Source: an uncultured Clostridia bacterium (GTDB lineage: Bacteria; Bacillota; Clostridia; Christensenellales; Borkfalkiaceae). From it: 9,970 nucleotides of DNA. Position numbers and translations under genes: made by a program. The notes beneath the pieces are model-generated. The model was not told the DNA's origin. It worked only from the letters and a program-made list of their open reading frames with translations, and did no database searches. The DNA lies in assembly GCA_934254755.1 (NCBI GenBank), contig CAKQMM010000025.1, positions 1 to 9,970 on the forward strand, given 5' to 3'. This document shows positions 6,541-9,970 of the stretch, piece by piece. Each line of letters opens with the position of its first letter. The first letter of the stretch is position 1.

Positions 6541-6574
6541 AAAAAAACAAGGCGAAAATTCGCCTTGTTTTTTT
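6541..6574. terminator. Bidirectional intrinsic terminator
   Basis: Bases 6541-6555 pair perfectly with 6560-6574 around an AAAT loop: a CAAGGCGAA core flanked by seven A on the left and seven T on the right. It can end the secreted-protein/peptide transcript on the plus strand and the radical SAM operon on the minus strand. Confidence 0.92.
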
Positions 6575-6594
6575 ATTTGTCGTCGCTTTTTGCG

Positions 6595-6732
6595 CTATCT
6601 CGTTATTTTTTTGACTAAAAATTTCCGTTTATGCGTCGTTAGTTGCCACTTGCGGTACAAAAAGTACAGCGGCGGGCAACTGCCTTGCCTAAACGGCTTT
6701 TTTAGTGGCAAAAAATTTAACTCATATCGCAT
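6595..6732 (-). CDS. Possible 45-residue basic protein read across a long palindrome
   Basis: This 45-codon frame has an excellent ribosome binding site, AGGAGG (6742-6737), 4 nt before the ATG. The product is very basic: MRYELNFLPLKKPF at the start, YRKWQL in the middle (26-31) and KRKFLVKKITR at the end, with one cysteine. It has no signal peptide or domain that I recognise. It would be the third gene of the minus-strand operon, 101 bp after the DUF4130 gene with no intervening terminator, and it ends about 20 bp before the bidirectional terminator. Against a real gene, nearly the whole frame coincides with an imperfect inverted repeat (6605-6716), so it may be a translated interspersed element and its mRNA would fold strongly. 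Confidence 0.35.
   Translation of the reverse strand: MRYELNFLPLKKPFRQGSCPPLYFLYRKWQLTTHKRKFLVKKITR
6605..6716. repeat. Long imperfect palindrome (MITE-like or structured RNA element)
   Basis: Terminal arms pair in steps: 6607-6613 with 6709-6715, 6614-6621 with about 6699-6706 (a GG bulge between), and CCGTTTA (6625-6631) with TAAACGG (6690-6696). Inside, GTTGCC (6642-6647) pairs with GGCAAC (6675-6680) and GTAC (6655-6658) with GTAC (6664-6667) over AAAAA. An alternative pairing joins TTGCCACT (6643-6650) with AGTGGCAA (6704-6711). About 30 nested pairs in 110 bases is far beyond chance. No transposase is present, so a non-autonomous element or a structured RNA are the options. Confidence 0.65.
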
Positions 6733-6749
6733 CGCTCCTCCTTTTTGTT

Positions 6750-6833
6750 TTAGTGGTTAGCGGGTGGTGGGGGTCGGCGCCTCTTGCCCCCCATTAAATA
6801 AGGGCGGGTAAGGCGGGTGCGCCGCAAAACGTA
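6750..6833 (+). repeat. 7-bp tandem units followed by a G/C-skewed spacer
   Basis: TTAGTGG, TTAGCGG and GTGGTGG (6750-6770) belong to the same 7-bp family as the arrays at 1831, 8901 and 9910. The G-run at 6769-6773 can pair with the C-run at 6787-6792. A tandem pair AAGGGCGGGT / AAGGCGGGT follows at 6800-6818. No gene is visible here; on the minus strand it would be the spacer after the DUF4130 gene. Confidence 0.6.
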
Positions 6834-7607
6834 TTAAAAGCGGTTGCTTTTAGGCACGACCCCTAAAAGCGGGTCTTTTTCGGGCAGATAAACGTGATAG
6901 CGGCGGGGCATATAACCCTTCATAAGTTTTTCGTTCAATCTGTCGGGGATATTTACGCTGTCGTAATATTTCTTCCACAAAAGTGGAATTTGGTCAGCTG
7001 AGGCGAGAATTTCGTCGAGCCGTTCGGGTTTTTGGTAAAACACGGCGTTATCGTTATCGTTGTGGCAGGCGTAAACTTCCCTTTTTACGTCGCAAATTAT
7101 AAACGGCATATTTTTATACCTTGCCGCAAAGTGGGGTAAAAGTTCGGCGGCTATGTCGTTATCGGGCGCAATTTTGGCGTAGTATATGCCGCTTACGGTC
7201 TTTTCAAACCGAACGAAGCCTTTAAACCTATGAATTTCGGTTGAAACTCTGTCCGCAATTACTTTTAATTTATAAATATCGCCGTCCGCGTAGTTGTCGG
7301 ATAAATCTTGCCCGCCGTCAACTATTTTTAAAATATAGTTAAAACACACGGCAGACTTATCGGGCTCACCGCTTTTAAAGGCGCGCCTTAGACGCAAATA
7401 GTTATAGCGGGAAAGCAAAGTTTTAAGTTTTTTATCGACGCGCTCCGCGTGCTCGTTTTCCGTTTTAACCTTTCTTACCGTTGAAAAAATCGACGGAGTG
7501 AAAGGGTGTTCGGTCACAAGCACGGGGCGTTCTTTTTTACGGTAGCACAAAAACACCGCGCTCAAAAGCCCTTCAAAACTTCCGTCAAAAGCGTAATAAA
7601 CGTCCAT
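6834..7607 (-). CDS. DUF4130 / TIGR03915-type putative DNA metabolism protein, partner of the radical SAM protein
   Basis: A 257-residue soluble protein with the family's landmarks: the N-terminal YYAFDGSFEGLLSAVF segment (4-19), EIHRFKGFVRF (124-134), the DIAAELLPHFAARYKNMPFI stretch (151-170), and a C-terminal block with LWKKYYDSVNI, RLNEKLMKGYMPRRY and YLPE (210-243). This family is known as the near-constant partner of the radical SAM family encoded just upstream, and in other bacteria the same domain is fused to an uracil-DNA glycosylase-like (UdgX-type) domain, which suggests DNA repair or base processing. The exact reaction is not established. AGGAGG (7620-7615) lies 7 nt before the start, and only 21 bp separate it from the upstream gene. 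No terminator follows at once; transcription probably continues to 6541-6574. Confidence 0.85.
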   Translation of the reverse strand: MDVYYAFDGSFEGLLSAVFLCYRKKERPVLVTEHPFTPSIFSTVRKVKTENEHAERVDKKLKTLLSRYNYLRLRRAFKSGEPDKSAVCFNYILKIVDGGQDLSDNYADGDIYKLKVIADRVSTEIHRFKGFVRFEKTVSGIYYAKIAPDNDIAAELLPHFAARYKNMPFIICDVKREVYACHNDNDNAVFYQKPERLDEILASADQIPLLWKKYYDSVNIPDRLNEKLMKGYMPRRYHVYLPEKDPLLGVVPKSNRF

Positions 7608-7628
7608 ATAACGCCCTCCTTTTACCGA

Positions 7629-8879
7629 TTAAAGTTCGCCGCTTATAACGCTTAAAGCCGTTTCGTTATCCGAAAAAAGCGACAGTTTCGAGTAATTAAA
7701 ATCTTCGCTGTAACCCGTTAAAATTCCTTTTGCCTTTTCAAAACTCGGCGCGCCGTAATACTTTCCGTTCACCGTTATAAAGTGAACGGCGCGTTTAAGG
7801 GGAATTTTCATTGCGATAAGGTCGGTAAAGTTAAGGTTGCCGAACCTTCTCGCCTTGATTATTTTGTACGCGCTTTTAAGCCCTATGCCGGGCGTCCTTA
7901 CTAGCATCTGGTCGCTTGCCGTGTTTATTTCTATTGGGAAAAGTTCGGTGTGGCGGAAAGCCCAGTCGCACTTAGGGTCTAAAAGCGGGTTTAAATTTTC
8001 GTTTTCTTTAATAAATTCGCCGACTTCAAACCCGTAAAAGCGTAGCAGCCAGTCCGCCTGATAAAGCCTGTGTTCGCGCATAAGCCCCGCGGGCTTTTGA
8101 GGCAAAAGGTCGGTTTTTTCGTTGAGCGGAACGTAAGAGGAAAAATACACCCGTTTAAGGTCGAATTTTCGATACAAAGCGTCGGTTAAATGCAAAATAG
8201 CGCCGTCTTTTTCGGGGCTTGCGCCTATAATCATCTGCGTGGTTTGCCCGGCGGGCAAGAACCTGCTTTTTTTGGTTTTTGCACTTAATTTTTCGTCCCG
8301 TATTATCCCCATGGGAAGGAGTATGTTTTTTTTGTTTTTTTGCGGAGCCAAAAGCCGCAAACTTTGTTCGCTCGGAAGCTCTAAATTGTAACTTATTCTG
8401 TCAACGTATTCGCCCGCGCGCATCATAAGCGTTACGTCCGCCCCGGGTATGCCTTTTAGGTGAATGTACCCGTTAAACCCGTATAACTTTCTGAGTTTAA
8501 CGACCGTTTCGGTCAGAAGCTCCATGGTGTAGTCGGGGTTTTTATATACGGCGGAAGAAAGAAACAGCCCCTCGATATAATTGCGCTTGTAAAACTCCAT
8601 GGTAAGTTCGCAAATTTCGGCGGGCGTGGCGGTTGCGCGCGGGCAGTCGTTCCCGCGGCGGCTCATGCAGTATAAACAGTTATAACTGCAATCGTTGCTC
8701 ATCAAAATTTTGAGCAGAGAAACGCATCTGCCGTCGGGCGTGAAAGAGTGGCATATCCCCGAACTTTCGGCGTTGCCGATTCCGCCTTTTTTGTTTTGGC
8801 GGTTGCTCCCAGACGACGAGCATGACACGTCGAACTTCGCCGCGTTTACTAAAATTTCTAATTTTTCGGCGGAAATCAT
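7629..8879 (-). CDS. Putative DNA modification/repair radical SAM protein (TIGR03916-like) with helix-hairpin-helix
   Basis: The 416-residue product has a radical SAM CX3CX2C motif, DCSYNCLYC (C64, C68, C71), for the 4Fe-4S cluster that cleaves S-adenosylmethionine. The N-terminal AAKFDVSCSSSGSNR (13-27) is a signature of this family, and further cysteines (20, 43, 52, 79) could bind a second cluster or metal, which is inference. Near the C-terminus, IEINTASDQMLVRTPGIG (316-333) with the following helix is a DNA-binding helix-hairpin-helix. The gene pairs with the DUF4130 gene downstream, as in most genomes carrying it. The start at 8879 is preferred over the open frame extending to 9050: AAGGAG (8897-8892) lies 12 nt upstream, MISAEKLEIL is a typical start, and the extension is translated intergenic repeat. 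Substrate unknown. Confidence 0.88.
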   Translation of the reverse strand: MISAEKLEILVNAAKFDVSCSSSGSNRQNKKGGIGNAESSGICHSFTPDGRCVSLLKILMSNDCSYNCLYCMSRRGNDCPRATATPAEICELTMEFYKRNYIEGLFLSSAVYKNPDYTMELLTETVVKLRKLYGFNGYIHLKGIPGADVTLMMRAGEYVDRISYNLELPSEQSLRLLAPQKNKKNILLPMGIIRDEKLSAKTKKSRFLPAGQTTQMIIGASPEKDGAILHLTDALYRKFDLKRVYFSSYVPLNEKTDLLPQKPAGLMREHRLYQADWLLRFYGFEVGEFIKENENLNPLLDPKCDWAFRHTELFPIEINTASDQMLVRTPGIGLKSAYKIIKARRFGNLNFTDLIAMKIPLKRAVHFITVNGKYYGAPSFEKAKGILTGYSEDFNYSKLSLFSDNETALSVISGEL

Positions 8880-8900
8880 AACTGATTGTTTCTCCTTTTT

Positions 8901-8928
8901 ATAGTGATTAGTGGATAGTTGATAGAGG
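8901..8928 (+). repeat. 7-bp tandem array, four units
   Basis: ATAGTGA, TTAGTGG, ATAGTTG and ATAGAGG in exact 7-bp register. It lies just upstream of the radical SAM gene's ribosome binding site, in the region where that gene's promoter or leader must be. A TATAAA box on the minus strand (8903-8898) overlaps the first unit but has no good -35. Confidence 0.65.
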
Positions 8929-9045
8929 CAAACTTTGTTTGGTTTTGCGAGTAACACCTTGCCTTCCTTATCAAAAAAGGGGGGTATTTTCGCATTTTTT
9001 GAAAAAACGGGGGATTGGCTAAGTTCAAATATAAAATCAACACTC

Positions 9046-9122
9046 GTCATGTTGAGCGCAGTCGAAACATCCAGCCGTTAGGCGCATCATATATAAAAAT
9101 GCGGCTATCGCTCAGGGTGACA
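9046..9122. repeat. Small element with inverted terminal repeats built from hairpin repeat A
   Basis: The left end GTCATGTTGAGCG (9046-9058) and the right end CGCTCAGGGTGAC (9110-9122) are inverted repeats matching at 10 of 13 positions. The left end also carries its own hairpin: ATGTT (9049-9053), loop GAGCGCAGTCGA, AACAT (9066-9070). The centre has another stem, CGCAT (9083-9087) with ATGCG (9099-9103). At about 77 bp with no ORF it resembles a miniature mobile element or a folded RNA. Confidence 0.55.
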
Positions 9123-9130
9123 GTGAAAAA

Positions 9131-9159
9131 CGGAAGGAGCAAGCCCCTTCCTTACGTTA
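9131..9159 (-). repeat. Dispersed stem-loop repeat B (inverted copy)
   Basis: Reverse complement of 1945-1973 with a single mismatch (TAACGTAA instead of TAACGTAG). The stem GGAAGG / CCTTCC and its CTTG-side loop are unchanged. Confidence 0.8.
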
Positions 9160-9180
9160 GATTTATGCGTTCAACATAGT

Positions 9181-9240
9181 CCGCCCGCGTTTAACTTTGC
9201 GTTCGCTTCCGCGAGACCCTTCGACAAGCTCAGGGTGACA
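9181..9240 (-). repeat. Hairpin repeat A, inverted copy D with a different stem sequence
   Basis: Read on the minus strand it follows copies A1 and A2: GTC, arm ACCCT, loop GAGCTTGTCGA, arm AGGGT, then CTCGCGGAAGCGAACGC, AAAGTTAAACGC and GGGCGG. The tail is almost identical to the copies at 1882-1925 and 2033-2068, but both stem arms differ in a compensating way. Confidence 0.8.
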
Positions 9241-9265
9241 GGGGGTGCTCGCAGAGGTAACGCCC

Positions 9266-9290
9266 TCGCCGACCTTTTTTGTCGCCGACC
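9266..9290 (+). repeat. Short direct repeat TCGCCGACC
   Basis: Two exact 9-bp copies (9266-9274 and 9282-9290) are separated by TTTTTTG. No role is evident. Confidence 0.5.
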
Positions 9291-9296
9291 ACAAAA

Positions 9297-9379
9297 CCGA
9301 ACATTTGTTTACATTATACGCCCGATAAACGCAAAAGTCAAACGTTTGTTCGGAATTTTAAGTGTCAAAATATGTAAAC
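9297..9379 (+). promoter_or_regulatory. Regulatory region of the ferritin-like gene with interleaved inverted repeats
   Basis: Three symmetric elements lie within 83 bp: CCGAACA (9297-9303) with TGTTCGG (9347-9353), GTTTACAT (9307-9314) with ATGTAAAC (9372-9379), and the perfect palindrome CAAACGTTTG (9339-9348). A possible promoter is TTGTTC (9348-9353 region) with TATGTA (9371-9376), which is weak. The palindromes suggest binding of a dimeric regulator, perhaps redox- or metal-responsive given the gene, but no known consensus is matched. Confidence 0.35.
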
Positions 9380-9416
9380 GCGGCATAAACTGAAAGCGGA
9401 GTGAAAGTAAATAAAA

Positions 9417-9920
9417 ATGAAACCGTGTATTGTTGATTTACCTTATCCGAGCCTTGACGGAATAGAATGCGATATTGCTTCCGCCGAAATAATTTACGGC
9501 GCGTATTCGGGGCTTAAAGGGGAAATAACCGCCATTTTAACTTACAGTTACGAGCATATTATGTTTAAAGACGTAAACGCCGAAATCGCCGAAACGCTTA
9601 TGGGGATAGGCGTGGCGGAGATGAAGCACCTCGATATTTTAGGCACAATTTTAAAAAAGTCGGGCGCATTGCCGACTTACAGAACGAGTTTATATTACGG
9701 AACTTATTACGATGCGAGTTTCGTGCCCGTTTCGTACACGCCCGAAAAAATGATTTTAGACGCGATAAGCGGCGAGCTTTCCGCCATACGCGACTACGAA
9801 CGAATGATTGAAAAACTTGAAAACGAAAAAATAGCCGCCGTTTTGGAGCGGATAGTTCTGGATGAAAAATTACACCTTAGCGTGCTGAAAGAAATTTATA
9901 AAAAAGCGGTTAGCGAGTAG
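9417..9920 (+). CDS. Ferritin-like diiron protein (rubrerythrin/bacterioferritin superfamily)
   Basis: A 167-residue four-helix protein with a full set of predicted dimetal ligands: E36 (GEITAI), E68 and H71 (AEMKHLDILG), E120 (GELSAI) and E150 and H153 (DEKLHL). These two E-x-x-H pairs plus two single glutamates are the hallmark of rubrerythrin, bacterioferritin and Mn-catalase-like proteins. There is no rubredoxin tail, so it is not a classic rubrerythrin. A role in peroxide or iron handling in the cytoplasm is likely but the reaction cannot be told from sequence. The ATG at 9417 is fixed by an in-frame stop three codons upstream; the only Shine-Dalgarno-like GGAG (9398-9401) is 15 nt away, so initiation may be weak. 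The last residues (KAVSE) and the stop codon are encoded within the start of a 7-bp tandem array. Confidence 0.85.
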   Translation: MKPCIVDLPYPSLDGIECDIASAEIIYGAYSGLKGEITAILTYSYEHIMFKDVNAEIAETLMGIGVAEMKHLDILGTILKKSGALPTYRTSLYYGTYYDASFVPVSYTPEKMILDAISGELSAIRDYERMIEKLENEKIAAVLERIVLDEKLHLSVLKEIYKKAVSE

Positions 9921-9970
9921 TGGGTAGTGTTTAGCGGTTAGTGGATAGTGGGTAGTGAGTAGCGGATAGT
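9910..9970 (+). repeat. 7-bp tandem array overlapping the 3' end of the ferritin-like gene
   Basis: Eight full units and one partial unit in perfect register: TTAGCGA, GTAGTGG, GTAGTGT, TTAGCGG, TTAGTGG, ATAGTGG, GTAGTGA, GTAGCGG, ATAGT (consensus DTAGYGN). A degenerate unit AAAGCGG (9903-9909) may begin it. It continues past the window. Because the unit contains TAG and its length is not a multiple of three, it stops all three plus-strand frames within 21 bp. Confidence 0.85.

Noticed and set aside
7629..8879. Radical SAM protein as the maturase of the 48-residue peptide
   Set aside because: It is on the opposite strand, beyond a bidirectional terminator, carries a helix-hairpin-helix rather than a SPASM or precursor-recognition domain, and pairs with a TIGR03915-type gene, which points to DNA metabolism.
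8880..9050. Longer N-terminus of the radical SAM protein
   Set aside because: The open frame continues, but it runs through the 7-bp array and other intergenic repeats and lacks a ribosome binding site; the internal ATG at 8879 with AAGGAG upstream fits the family length.
9910..9970. CRISPR array
   Set aside because: The repeats are contiguous 7-bp units with no spacers and no cas genes nearby.

Overview
The window looks like a chromosomal segment of an uncultured, probably gut-associated Clostridia-type Firmicute (moderate GC, strong AGGAGG-type ribosome binding sites, intrinsic terminators, radical-SAM and ferritin-like genes of clostridial type). This is inferred from gene families and sequence style; no rRNA or tRNA is present to fix the lineage.

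Layout. Positions 1-190 hold the 5' part of an AraC-family regulator on the minus strand, divergent from uxaC (402-1793, uronate isomerase). The gap between them has promoters for both genes and a 22-bp-spaced direct repeat suited to an AraC-type dimer, so the pair reads as a regulator and its sugar-acid target. After the uxaC terminator, 1831-2068 is a modular repeat cluster: 7-bp tandem units, a hairpin-bearing repeat and a small stem-loop. Positions 2070-2489 are a long structured region with an intrinsic terminator, an inverted repeat, an extended -10 promoter, a possible 29-codon membrane-peptide ORF, an operator-like palindrome and two strong hairpins. It leads into a 1298-residue secreted protein made of two diverged ~380-residue repeats plus a C-terminal region (2490-6386). 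A 48-residue acidic peptide (6388-6534) follows one base later, with its ribosome binding site inside the last codons of the large gene. A bidirectional terminator (6541-6574) closes this unit.

On the minus strand, a radical SAM protein of the putative DNA modification/repair type (7629-8879) is followed by its usual partner, a DUF4130 / TIGR03915-type protein (6834-7607). A possible third, 45-codon ORF (6595-6732) has a strong ribosome binding site and lies across a long imperfect palindrome (6605-6716). Upstream of this operon, 8901-9240 holds a second modular repeat cluster built from the same parts as the first, in opposite orientation for most modules. The window ends with a ferritin-like diiron protein (9417-9920), whose stop codon lies inside another 7-bp tandem array that runs off the edge.

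The most interesting material is the large secreted protein and its coupled peptide with their elaborate leader, the two previously unannotated small ORFs, and the dispersed modular repeats whose hairpin stems covary between copies.
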